Of a DNA stretch of 9,487 nucleotides, positions 1 to 6,309 are shown piece by piece. How positions within the stretch are numbered: position 1 is the first letter of the stretch; every line of letters begins with the position of its first letter. Location of the stretch: assembly GCA_946479015.1 (NCBI GenBank), contig CAMLEQ010000127.1, positions 1 through 9,487 on the forward strand, read 5' to 3'. Origin of the DNA: an uncultured Gemmatimonadota bacterium (GTDB lineage Bacteria; Gemmatimonadota; Gemmatimonadetes; Gemmatimonadales; Gemmatimonadaceae). The position numbers and the translations under genes are program-made. Below the pieces are notes generated by a model. The model did no database searches. It worked only from the letters and a program-made list of their open reading frames with translations, and was not told the DNA's origin.

Positions 1-49
1 GGGGGCCGGAATTCCGCGCCCCCCGTCCGGGTTCCGGGCTGGTGCCTTT

Positions 50-114
50 CCCCGCGCCCCCCACCCCGCATCCCGCCGTTCCCCCCCGGCCCCTGACCCC
101 AGGCCCCCATCCCC
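50..114 (-). other. Cluster of G tracts with G-quadruplex potential just after a stop codon
   Basis: On the minus strand two consecutive blocks each hold four runs of three or more G with short loops. The first (plus-strand 90-114) has runs of 4, 5, 4 and 4 G separated by 2-3 bases. The second (50-74) has runs of 3, 4, 6 and 4 G with loops of 1-4 bases, and a seven-G run lies between them at 81-87. The first block begins three bases beyond the stop codon of the zinc-ribbon gene, so it would lie in the 3' untranslated RNA. The tracts are seen directly; folding is inference. It could slow RNA polymerase, protect the mRNA end or merely reflect C-rich intergenic DNA. No classical terminator was found here. 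Confidence 0.55.
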
Positions 115-117
115 TAG

Positions 118-468
118 TCAGTCGGTATAGTAGATGAACCGCCCGCAACTCTCGCAGTTCCGCAGCTCCGAGTTGCGATCCTGATCGTGTCCCTTGCTCG
201 TGGGCACGTGCACGAAGCAGCCGTAGCACACCCCGTTCAGTACCGGCGCCACCACGCGCTCGTGCCGCTTGGCGATGCGCTGGTAGACCGTCTGCGTGCG
301 GCGCGAGAGCTGCGCCTCGCGCTCCGCGATGCGCTCGGCGAGTCGCTCGCCGAATTGCTCGGTATCGATCGGAATGCCGGCCGCCGCGTACTCCGCCGCC
401 CCGATGTCCCGTCGGAGCGTCTGCAGGTCCTGAATCTCCAACAAGATTTCCAACTCCGGGTGCAGCAT
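118..468 (-). CDS. Short C4-type zinc-ribbon protein (zf-RING_7-like)
   Basis: The product is 116 residues. Residues 1-70 are a charged, probably helical segment rich in Glu, Arg and Leu; the C-terminal third carries two CxxC pairs, C81/C84 and C105/C108, spaced as in the C4 zinc-ribbon family PF02591. The end of the chain, with FIYY after the last Cys pair, also fits that family. Known members usually have a long coiled coil and about 240 residues, so this copy has a much shortened helical part. Their role is poorly defined; nucleic-acid or protein binding is the usual guess. The ATG overlaps the ptsN stop as TGATG, and AAAGGAG stands four bases upstream, which supports the start and implies translational coupling. 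No enzyme motif is visible. The family is fairly sure, the function unknown. Confidence 0.8.
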   Translation of the reverse strand: MLHPELEILLEIQDLQTLRRDIGAAEYAAAGIPIDTEQFGERLAERIAEREAQLSRRTQTVYQRIAKRHERVVAPVLNGVCYGCFVHVPTSKGHDQDRNSELRNCESCGRFIYYTD

Positions 469-920
469 CAGACTCCTTTCTCCTCCAGCAGCGCGAGGAA
501 CTGCGCGGGCTCCGTCAGCGAGAACAGTCGCTGCGGCACGTCCGGCTCCTTGCTGAACTGGGCGATCTTCCCCAGCACGGGGAGATACTGATTGGAGACC
601 TCGAGCGGAGGGGCAACGATGAGAAAGAAGAAGTTCACCGGCTTCTCATCGATCGCCTTGAAGTCGACACCGCTCGTCTTTCTGCCGAACGCGACGCGGA
701 GCTTGTTCACCACGAGCGACCGGCAATGCGGGATCGCGATCCCGCGGCCGATGCCCGTGGAGCCGAGATTCTCACGGCGCTTCAGCATCTTGTAGAGCAT
801 TCCCTCGGACTTCTCGTCGAGCTTGAGCAACGAGATGAGCTCCTTGAGGATGTCGTCCTTCGTGTTCCCCTCGAGCTCCAGCTTGATCGCGTCCTCGGTG
901 AAGAATTGGCGTAATTCCAT
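468..920 (-). CDS. ptsN: PTS IIA component, EIIA-Ntr (PtsN) type
   Basis: A 150-residue, single-domain protein of the fructose/mannitol EIIA family. The phosphorylation motif GIAIPHCRS is intact, with the phospho-acceptor His at residue 65. The preceding REN(L)GSTGIGRG segment and the later VNFFFLIVAP strand and YLPVLGKIA helix match the family in order and length. EIIA-Ntr proteins take a phosphate from the NPr/EI-Ntr relay and act mainly as regulators (nitrogen/carbon balance, potassium, cell-envelope stress) rather than in sugar uptake. No EIIB or EIIC gene is nearby, which favours the regulatory role. The ATG has GAGGA six bases upstream. The gene is first in a two-gene unit with the zinc-ribbon protein and is divergent from dusB. 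A sugar-specific IIA cannot be fully excluded. Confidence 0.88.
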   Translation of the reverse strand: MELRQFFTEDAIKLELEGNTKDDILKELISLLKLDEKSEGMLYKMLKRRENLGSTGIGRGIAIPHCRSLVVNKLRVAFGRKTSGVDFKAIDEKPVNFFFLIVAPPLEVSNQYLPVLGKIAQFSKEPDVPQRLFSLTEPAQFLALLEEKGV

Positions 921-976
921 CTATTTCCTCAGGTTCGTAGCCAGGACGAACTTCAGATGATCGCACTCAACCATCG

Positions 977-1005
977 AACTTACCCACGCGGGCGGAGGCT
1001 GTCAA
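977..1005 (-). promoter_or_regulatory. Sigma-70-type promoter for ptsN
   Basis: On the minus strand a perfect -35 box TTGACA (plus 1000-1005) is followed by a 17-base spacer and TAAGTT as -10 (977-982). The -35 and spacing are ideal, the -10 matches the consensus at three of six bases. Transcription would begin near 970, giving a leader of about 50 bases before the ptsN ATG at 920. It is in the only intergenic stretch that could serve the ptsN/zinc-ribbon unit. Confidence 0.6.
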
Positions 1006-1014
1006 ATCGCGACG

Positions 1015-1043
1015 TTGCATGGACTTGCCATGGACGTTAGGTT
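1015..1043 (+). promoter_or_regulatory. Weak promoter candidate for dusB, made of a tandem repeat
   Basis: TTGCAT (1015-1020), a 17-base spacer and TAGGTT (1038-1043) form a poor sigma-70 match immediately before the dusB ATG at 1050. If used, transcription would begin at or next to the start codon, giving a leaderless or nearly leaderless mRNA. The only purine-rich stretch before the ATG is AGGGG directly touching it, so a normal ribosome binding site is not seen. Two nearly identical direct copies, TTGCATGGAC (1015-1024) and TTGCCATGGAC (1025-1035), overlap this region. Confidence 0.25.
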
Positions 1044-1049
1044 CAGGGG

Positions 1050-2081
1050 ATGAGCTTCCCGTTCCCGCTCCCCTACGAGATCCCGCTCTACCTCGCGCCG
1101 ATGGCGGGCGTCTCGGAGATGCCGTTCCGCCGGCTCTGCCGGCGCTTCGGCGCGGACGTGGTCGTCACCGAGTTCCTTTCCGCCGAGGGGATCCGGCGGG
1201 AGAACCAGGCGACGATCTCCAAGCTGCGCTTCTCCCCGGATGAGCGGCCGATCGGCGTGCAGATCTTCGGCGCCGACCCGGCCGCCATGGGCGAGGCGGC
1301 AGCGCTCGTCACCGACGTCTTCGCCCCGGAGTTCATCGACATCAACTTCGGATGCCCGGTGAAGAAGGTCGTGAAGCGGAACGGCGGCTCCGGGTGCCTC
1401 AAGGATCTCGGCCTCGTCGCCGACGTCATTCGCGCGGTCTCGCGTGCCACGCACCTCCCGGTGACGGTCAAGATTCGCAGCGGCTGGAGCGAGGAGATGC
1501 GCGACCCGGTGGCGATCGCGCTCCGCTGCCAGGACGCGGGCGCTCGCGTGCTCACGCTGCACCCACGCACTCGCGCGCAGATGTACACGGGGAACGCACG
1601 CTGGGATGAGATCGCCGCCGTCACCGCGGCGCTCGAGATCCCCGTGCTCGGCAACGGCGACATCCGCACGCCGCAGGATGCGGTGCGCATGCGCGAGCAG
1701 ACCGGGTGCGCCGGGGTGATGATCGCGCGCGGCTCCTTCGGCCAGCCGTGGATCTTCACGCAGGCGCGCGCGCTCCTCGAGGGGCGCCCGATGCCCGCCA
1801 CGCCGCCGGTGGAGGAGCGCTTCGCCATCGCCGTCGAGCACGCGCGCATGGCCGAGGCGTACGAGAACGACCCCCGCGGCGCGGCGATCGAGTTCCGCAA
1901 GCACCTCGGCTGGTACGTGAAGGGGCTGCCGTCCTCCGCCGATCTGCGCCGGTCGCTCCACCAGGTGGAGTCGCTCGGGGCCGTGGAGGACATCTTCGGC
2001 GGCTACCTCGCCGCGATGCGACGGGGAGACATCCGCGAGGACGCCCCCGCCGACGACGCGCCGGAGGTCGCTGCGGCGTGA
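1050..2081 (+). CDS. dusB: tRNA-dihydrouridine synthase, DusB type
   Basis: A 343-residue flavoenzyme that reduces uridine to dihydrouridine in the tRNA D loop, using FMN and NADPH. The N-terminal TIM barrel starts with YLAPMAGVSEMPFRRLC (residues 14-30), which binds FMN. The catalytic Cys is C102 in DINFGCPVKKV. K141 in KIRSGW and H171 in LTLHPRTR are the expected tRNA/FMN contacts, and the FMN phosphate site is GNGDIR (201-206) plus ARGSFGQPW (226-234). The C-terminal helical tRNA-binding domain covers about 245-330 and contains GWYVKGLP. The ATG at 1050 is needed to keep the first barrel strand; no good ribosome binding site precedes it. The stop overlaps the larB start as TGATG, so the two are co-translated. 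The DusB subgroup is assigned by overall similarity; the general Dus assignment is firm. Confidence 0.93.
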   Translation: MSFPFPLPYEIPLYLAPMAGVSEMPFRRLCRRFGADVVVTEFLSAEGIRRENQATISKLRFSPDERPIGVQIFGADPAAMGEAAALVTDVFAPEFIDINFGCPVKKVVKRNGGSGCLKDLGLVADVIRAVSRATHLPVTVKIRSGWSEEMRDPVAIALRCQDAGARVLTLHPRTRAQMYTGNARWDEIAAVTAALEIPVLGNGDIRTPQDAVRMREQTGCAGVMIARGSFGQPWIFTQARALLEGRPMPATPPVEERFAIAVEHARMAEAYENDPRGAAIEFRKHLGWYVKGLPSSADLRRSLHQVESLGAVEDIFGGYLAAMRRGDIREDAPADDAPEVAAA

Positions 2082-2827
2082 TGCGCGATCGCGTTCTGGC
2101 GCTTCTGCGCCAGGTCGCGGACGGAGAGCTCGACGCCGAGGATGCACTGAAGCGGCTCGCCATGCCCATGGACGAGTCTCTCCCATTCGCCACCATCGAC
2201 CACCACCGCGCCCTCCGCCAGGGGTACCCGGAGGTGATCTTCGCGTCGGGGAAGACCGCCCAGCAGGTGGTCGCGATCGCCGAGCGCGTGGCGGAGCAGG
2301 GGGAGGGCTTTCTCGTCACCCGGCTGCTCTCCGACATGGCCGCACCGCTGCGCGAGCGCTTCCCGGCGGTGGAGATCAACGAGCTCGGTCGCACGGCGTA
2401 CCTCGCGCCCCCCGAGCCGCCCCCCCGCGGCCGGGGAACGGTGCTCGTGGTCACCGCCGGCACGAGCGATCTCCCGGTGGCCGAGGAGGCCGCCGTCACC
2501 GCGTGCGCGCTCGGCAACGATGTCGCCCGGCTCACCGACGTGGGCGTGGCCGGCATCCATCGCCTCTTCTCGCGCGCGGACGCGCTGCGCGACGCCGCGG
2601 TGGTCATCGTCGTCGCGGGAATGGAAGGGGCGCTCGCGTCGGTGGTGGGCGGGCTCGTGGCGGTGCCCGTGCTCGGTGTCCCGAACATCGTGGGCTTCGG
2701 GGCGAGCTTCGGGGGCGTGGCAGCGCTCCTCGCCATGCTGAACAGTTGCGCCTCGGGCGTCACCGTCGTCAACATCGACAACGGGTTCGGCGCGGCCTTC
2801 GCCGCGTCGCGCATCACGCACCGCTGA
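2081..2827 (+). CDS. larB: LarB, nickel-pincer cofactor biosynthesis carboxylase/hydrolase
   Basis: A 248-residue protein with a PurE-like C-terminal domain. LarB carboxylates nicotinic acid adenine dinucleotide and cleaves it to pyridinium-3,5-biscarboxylic acid mononucleotide and AMP, the first step to the nickel-pincer nucleotide used by lactate racemase-type enzymes. Visible family blocks are DHHRALRQGYPEVIFASGKT (40-59), VVTAGTSDLPVAEEA (123-137), the VVVAGMEGALASVVGGLV-like strand and helix (177-193), GFGASFGGVAALLAMLNSC (205-223) and VNIDNGFGAA (230-239). C223 corresponds to the conserved Cys implicated in catalysis. Length is typical of the family. The ATG lies inside the dusB stop (TGATG). 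LarC, LarE and a LarA-type enzyme are not in this window, so the rest of the pathway must lie elsewhere or be missing. A plain PurE is excluded by the N-terminal domain and by these motifs. Confidence 0.92.
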   Translation: MRDRVLALLRQVADGELDAEDALKRLAMPMDESLPFATIDHHRALRQGYPEVIFASGKTAQQVVAIAERVAEQGEGFLVTRLLSDMAAPLRERFPAVEINELGRTAYLAPPEPPPRGRGTVLVVTAGTSDLPVAEEAAVTACALGNDVARLTDVGVAGIHRLFSRADALRDAAVVIVVAGMEGALASVVGGLVAVPVLGVPNIVGFGASFGGVAALLAMLNSCASGVTVVNIDNGFGAAFAASRITHR

Positions 2828-2863
2828 CCTCCCACAGGTCCGTACGACATCTTTCCACCGACC

Positions 2864-2881
2864 CGAGGACGGGAGTCCTCG
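2864..2881 (+). other. Intergenic hairpin with GGGA tetraloop
   Basis: A perfect 7-bp inverted repeat, CGAGGAC and GTCCTCG, encloses the four bases GGGA, which fit the stable GNRA loop class. It begins 37 bases after the larB stop. There is no T run behind it, so it is not a standard terminator. It lies in the region where the cyclase reading frame is already open, so it may also be part of coding sequence. Confidence 0.45.
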
Positions 2882-2945
2882 CGTCGCGCTCGCGCTGTGC
2901 GCGACGCTCGCCATCATCGCCGCGGGAGCGGCGCCCTCGCCCACT

Positions 2946-4691
2946 GTGGCGCTCGCGGCGTGCCTCACCGGCGCGGCCGCGTGGAGGCGGGGGTGGCGCC
3001 TTGGTGCGCCCGTCGCCGCCGCCGTGGTCCCCCTGCTGGTCGGCTGGGACCCGCTGCTGCCGCGCCCCGTCTCCCACACCACGCTCGCGTCGGTGCTCGC
3101 GCTGGTGGGAGCGGCGTTGCTCGGCGGCGAGCTGGCTCGGGACAGGGAGCAGGACGCGGCGGTGCGAGCACGCTCCATGGCCGCTCAGCCGGCCGGCTCC
3201 CGCCGGAGCTCCCCGGCGCCCGACACCCGGCGCGTGCCGGCCGCCGATGGCGCTCCGTTCGATGGCACCCTCGAGCAGGAGCTGATCGAGCGGTATCTCA
3301 TGGAGCTCAGGGATGCCCTCGGCGCGGAGTCGGCGGTGTACTGGTCGCTCCGGGGGGGCGAGGAGATCACCGCCGTGGCGTCGTCGCTGGGCGGTGCGCT
3401 CGTGCCGTCGATCCACACCAATCCGTCGGTCGAGTCGCTGGTGCACTGGGCGGTGCAGCAGGGGATGCCCGCGTCCAACTACGACACCGACGACGCCTTC
3501 TTCCTCACCGCGCACGTGGGCACGCCCGAGCGCCCGCACGGCGCCGTGGGACTGTTCGCGTCCGACCGGCGTCTCATCGCGCGCGATCGCGCCAGGGTGT
3601 TCCTGCCGCGCTATGCGGCGCGCCTCGGCGCCATGCTCGACCTGCTCCAGGATGGACGGGAGACGCGCCGCTATCGCGGGAAGGCGGAGGCGCTCGCGCG
3701 CGCGGCCGAGCGGATCCAGGCGAGCACCGACCTCACGTCGCTGGGCACGGCGATCTGCGAGTCGACGCTGGAAGTCTCCGGCGGCACGCGCGCGGCGTTC
3801 GTGCTCTGGCGCGAGAAGGAGGACGCCGGACGGGTGGTGAGCGTGTCCACCGGGCACGCCATTCCCGAGGACTTCGTCGTGGCGGCGGACTCGCTGGTGG
3901 GCACGGCCTGTCGCGAGCGCACGCGGTTCACCATCCGCGAGGCGTACCGCATGTCCGACTTTCCGCTCTTCGCGCCGGGTGAGCCGGGGCGGCGGGTGAA
4001 CTCCATCGCCGTGGTCCCGCTCCAGCGCGACAGCCGCGCGCTCGGCGCCATCGTGGTGGAGGGGGACGAGGAGGCGCAGCTCACCTCGGTGGAAGCCTCG
4101 CTGCTGATGCTGGTGGCGTCAGTGTCGGCGGCGGCGCTGCGGAGCGTCGAGGAGTTCCAGACGGTGCGGGAGCAGTCGAAGACCGATGGCCTCACGGGGC
4201 TCCCCAACCGCCGCGCGTTCGACGACCGGCTGCGACACCATCTGGCCGAATGCGACCGGCGCGGGCAGGTGCTGTCGCTGATCGTGGCAGATGTGGACAA
4301 CTTCAAGCAGGTGAACGATCAGTACGGCCACGCCGCCGGCGACGCCGTGCTCGTGGCGGTGGCGCGGGCGCTGGAGCACGCCGTCCGCAACATCGACTTC
4401 TGCGCCCGCTACGGCGGGGAGGAGCTGGTGGTGCTGCTGCCGCAGACGCCGCTCGCGCTGGCGCGCGATGTGGCGGAGCGGCTGCGGCGGACGGTGGAGT
4501 CGCTGGAGATCGTGTCGGCGGGTCAGCGCCTGTCGGTGACGATGTCGTTCGGTGTGGCGTGCTATCCGGGCAGCACGCGGACGGCGGACCACCTGTTCGC
4601 CGCGGCGGACCGGGCGCTGTACGACGCCAAGAACGACGGTAGAAATTGCGTGAGATCGATCGGCGCAACGGTAACTGCCAAAAGTACTTGA
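2946..4691 (+). CDS. Membrane-anchored GAF-GGDEF diguanylate cyclase
   Basis: 581 residues from the first usable start, GTG at 2946. Residues 1-80 hold two or three hydrophobic segments (around 1-12, 20-36 and 53-71), so the protein is probably anchored in the inner membrane. A degenerate GAF-like region (about 108-235) and a second GAF domain (about 250-400) follow, then the GGDEF domain (about 410-570). The cyclase domain is complete: DGLTGLPNRR from D414, metal-binding D449 and D451 in ADVDNFKQVND, active site GGEEL at 490-494, and the inhibitory RxxD site R481-D484 five residues before it. It should make c-di-GMP from two GTP and be product-inhibited. No EAL or HD-GYP domain is present. 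The start is doubtful: no ribosome binding site is in place, and the same frame upstream encodes a further hydrophobic stretch. The gene follows larB in the same direction after 118 bases. Confidence 0.9.
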   Translation: MALAACLTGAAAWRRGWRLGAPVAAAVVPLLVGWDPLLPRPVSHTTLASVLALVGAALLGGELARDREQDAAVRARSMAAQPAGSRRSSPAPDTRRVPAADGAPFDGTLEQELIERYLMELRDALGAESAVYWSLRGGEEITAVASSLGGALVPSIHTNPSVESLVHWAVQQGMPASNYDTDDAFFLTAHVGTPERPHGAVGLFASDRRLIARDRARVFLPRYAARLGAMLDLLQDGRETRRYRGKAEALARAAERIQASTDLTSLGTAICESTLEVSGGTRAAFVLWREKEDAGRVVSVSTGHAIPEDFVVAADSLVGTACRERTRFTIREAYRMSDFPLFAPGEPGRRVNSIAVVPLQRDSRALGAIVVEGDEEAQLTSVEASLLMLVASVSAAALRSVEEFQTVREQSKTDGLTGLPNRRAFDDRLRHHLAECDRRGQVLSLIVADVDNFKQVNDQYGHAAGDAVLVAVARALEHAVRNIDFCARYGGEELVVLLPQTPLALARDVAERLRRTVESLEIVSAGQRLSVTMSFGVACYPGSTRTADHLFAAADRALYDAKNDGRNCVRSIGATVTAKST

Positions 4692-4730
4692 CTGCCAGCG
4701 CCGGAAGTGGATTCTGGTGCTGTGGCCCGG

Positions 4731-4759
4731 TTGACCCCGGGGCGCGGGACCGCTAGATT
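4731..4759 (+). promoter_or_regulatory. Promoter of ssrA
   Basis: TTGACC (4731-4736), a 17-base spacer and TAGATT (4754-4759) form a good sigma-70-type promoter. Transcription would start near 4766, about six bases before the mature tmRNA 5' end at 4772, in keeping with RNase P trimming of a short leader. Confidence 0.7.
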
Positions 4760-4817
4760 GCAGACGAGTTCGGGGGCGACTGGCTTCGACGGGGCAAGTG
4801 AAGCCGTGGCCGCGTGC

Positions 4818-4843
4818 CCAGGTCTCGGGTCCTGGTAAAACCC
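4818..4843 (+). other. tmRNA pseudoknot PK1
   Basis: Stem 1 is CCAGG (4818-4822) with CCTGG (4831-4835). The loop bases GGGT (4827-4830) pair with ACCC (4840-4843) to form stem 2, an H-type pseudoknot. It sits 18 bases before the resume codon, where PK1 is expected and needed for tagging. Confidence 0.75.
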
Positions 4844-4861
4844 TCGGGAAAGATCACAACT

Positions 4862-4891
4862 GCCAACAACAACTTGGCTCTGGCTGCGTAA
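4862..4891 (+). CDS. tmRNA proteolysis-tag reading frame, (A)ANNNLALAA
   Basis: The frame from the resume codon GCC reads A-N-N-N-L-A-L-A-A followed by TAA. With the alanine carried by tmRNA itself the tag would be ten residues, AANNNLALAA. The final LAA is the ClpXP recognition end. The bases ACAACT before GCC resemble the A-rich context that sets the resume codon in other tmRNAs. The tag is one residue shorter than that of Escherichia coli and has neither acidic nor aromatic residues. The resume codon is inferred from frame and context. Confidence 0.85.
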   Translation, partial: ANNNLALAA

Positions 4892-5128
4892 CTTCGGTTC
4901 ACGCACCTGCCTTTCAGGTAGCCCGCCCGAGGCGGCCTGACGGGTATCGCAAAATCGGGATAGGCCGGCGTCGCGTCTTCCGGTGACGGCCGAAGCTCCA
5001 GAAGACTCGTCCAGCAGTGGGCCGCCCACTGGCCAGCGGCTGGAGACCTCAATCGGTGGGCTACGCACGTAGACGCTGTAGTGGATCTGGTCTCGGACCG
5101 GGGTTCGATTCCCCGCGCCTCCATGCTC

Positions 5129-5162
5129 GAAGGGCTGGTTCAGGGTACTGAACCGGCCCTTC
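5129..5162 (+). terminator. Terminator hairpin of ssrA
   Basis: A 15-bp stem (5129-5143 with 5148-5162, one G-U pair) closes on the loop GGTA, five bases beyond the tmRNA end. Only a weak T-containing stretch (ATCATT) follows, so the U tract is poor, but stem strength and position make a rho-independent terminator likely. Confidence 0.8.
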
Positions 5163-5225
5163 ATCATTCCCGCTCCCGCCGACGCGCCGCCGGCTGCGAC
5201 GAGCCGCCGCCCCCGATAGCCCCTG

Positions 5226-6284
5226 ATGGCCGTGTGCCGGGAGCCGACCGCCGTGTCCGGAGCGCTCACCATCCACGATCCCGGTCCCTCCGCGGCGCGC
5301 GACCGCGCCGACGGCGTCGCACCCGCCGAGCTGCCGTTCCGCGTCCCCGGGGGCGGGGAGATCCGCTTTGGCACCGCGTCGTGGACCGATCCCACCCTCA
5401 CGCGCGGCGCGGTGTTCTACCCCGCCGGGGTGGACTCTCCCGAGGACCGCCTTCGCTACTACGCCTCGCGCTTCTCCCTCGTGGAGGTGGACTCCACCTA
5501 CTACGCCATCCCCGCGCGACGCATGGCCGAGCTGTGGCGCGAGCGGACGCCGGAGCACTTCACCTTCGACCTGAAGGCGCACGCCCTCATGACCGGGCAG
5601 CCGACCGAGGTGCGCCGGCTCCCGCCGGAGCTGCGTGATGCGCTCCCGCCGTCGCTCGCCGAGAAAGAGCGCATCTACGGCAAGGATCTCCCCCCCGACC
5701 TCTACGACGAGGTCTGGCGCCTCTTCCTCGATGCGCTCGAGCCGCTGCGATCCTCGGGGAAGCTGGGCTCGATCCTCCTCCAGTACCCGCGCTGGTTCAA
5801 CCCGGGCGCGGAGAGCCGCGAGCGCATCCTCGAGGCGCGTGAGCGGCTGGGGGACGTGGCATCGGCGGTGGAGCTGCGCAACGCCCTCTGGTTCTCCGGA
5901 CGGAACGCGGAGGGAACCCTGCGCTTCCTCGAGGAGCACCGCATTCCATTCGTCATGGTGGACGAGCCGCAGGGCTTCCGGAGCAGCGTCCCTCCGGTGG
6001 AGGTGGTCACCTCCCCGCGACTCGCCGTGATCCGCTTCCACGGCCGCAACGCCGCCAACTGGGAGCGTCCCGGCGTGAGCGTGGCCGAGCGGTTCCGCTA
6101 CCTGTACGACCGCGAGGAGCTGGCCGAGTGGGTGCCGCGGATCGGCGAGACGGCCGGTCGGGTGCGCGAGACGCACGTGATCATGAACAACTGCTACTCG
6201 AACTACGGCACCACGAACGCCGCCGAGATCGCGGAGATGGTACGCCAGGTGTACGGCACGGCTGGCCCCCGAATTGCCGAGTGA
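5226..6284 (+). CDS. DUF72 / YecE family protein
   Basis: 352 residues. After a Pro/Ala-rich N-terminal part of about 45 residues comes the DUF72 TIM-barrel domain (about 46-340). It begins with IRFGTASWTDPTL (46-58) and FYPAGVDSPEDRLRYYASRF, includes SLVEVDSTYYAIP (84-96), VELRNALWF (215-223), FHGRNAANW (271-279), and ends with VIMNNCYSNYGTTNAAEIAE (318-337), which are the conserved blocks of the family. It is longer than small YecE proteins because of an insertion around 130-165, seen in the larger actinobacterial-type members. No biochemical function is established for the family. The ATG at 5226 has no recognisable ribosome binding site; the GTG at 5232 or 5253 could be the real start without loss of domain. 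It lies 63 bases behind the ssrA terminator and 25 bases before the nucleotidyltransferase gene, so it probably heads that operon. Confidence 0.87.
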   Translation: MAVCREPTAVSGALTIHDPGPSAARDRADGVAPAELPFRVPGGGEIRFGTASWTDPTLTRGAVFYPAGVDSPEDRLRYYASRFSLVEVDSTYYAIPARRMAELWRERTPEHFTFDLKAHALMTGQPTEVRRLPPELRDALPPSLAEKERIYGKDLPPDLYDEVWRLFLDALEPLRSSGKLGSILLQYPRWFNPGAESRERILEARERLGDVASAVELRNALWFSGRNAEGTLRFLEEHRIPFVMVDEPQGFRSSVPPVEVVTSPRLAVIRFHGRNAANWERPGVSVAERFRYLYDREELAEWVPRIGETAGRVRETHVIMNNCYSNYGTTNAAEIAEMVRQVYGTAGPRIAE

Positions 6285-6300
6285 CGGGAGTCTCCACGAC

Positions 6301-6306
6301 GAGGGG
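6301..6306 (+). promoter_or_regulatory. Ribosome binding site that sets the nucleotidyltransferase start
   Basis: GAGGGG lies three bases before ATG 6310. It favours this ATG over an in-frame TTG at 6274 that would overlap the DUF72 gene and has no such site. Confidence 0.6.
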
Positions 6307-6309
6307 CTG

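Larger units (their letters stand above)
4772..5123 (+). ncRNA. ssrA: tmRNA (transfer-messenger RNA)
   Basis: A one-piece tmRNA of about 352 bases that rescues stalled ribosomes with SmpB. The 5' end GGGGGCGACTGGCTTCGACG is the family hallmark. The acceptor stem pairs GGGGGCG (4772-4778) with CGCCTCC (5116-5122) over seven pairs including one G-U, and A5123 is the discriminator base. CCA is not encoded and must be added. The T arm is CGGGG, loop TTCGATT, CCCCG (5099-5115). Pseudoknot PK1 precedes the tag reading frame (4862-4891), and further hairpins after the tag (for example ACCTG/CAGGT near 4905-4920) fit the usual PK2-PK4 region. No split into coding and acceptor pieces (the permuted form) is seen. 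The gene has its own promoter and terminator. Exact ends are inferred from pairing. Confidence 0.97.

Noticed and set aside
7..16. Palindrome CGGAATTCCG at the left edge
   Set aside because: A ten-base palindrome without loop, repeat partner or T run; too little to call a site or terminator.
1002..2186. Long minus-strand open frame of 394 codons opposite dusB
   Set aside because: It is rich in Arg, His, Ala and Gly with no domain, lies opposite a gene with clear catalytic motifs, and is a usual product of high GC content.
1756..2850. Minus-strand open frame of 364 codons opposite larB
   Set aside because: Composition is Ser/Arg/Pro-rich noise and larB on the other strand has all family blocks.
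2897..3982. Plus-strand frame of 361 codons starting at GTG 2897
   Set aside because: It is a shifted frame of the cyclase gene, Arg/Gly/Ala-rich and without domains.
5099..5123. tRNA gene suggested by the T arm and acceptor sequence
   Set aside because: No anticodon arm precedes it; the acceptor partner is 340 bases upstream, so it is the tRNA-like end of tmRNA.
5099..5123. Phage or island attachment site at the ssrA 3' end
   Set aside because: ssrA is a known integration target, but no second copy of the 3' end and no integrase is seen in the window.
6274..6309. TTG 6274 as start of the nucleotidyltransferase
   Set aside because: ATG 6310 has GAGGGG just upstream and the extra 12 residues belong to no domain; TTG cannot be fully excluded.
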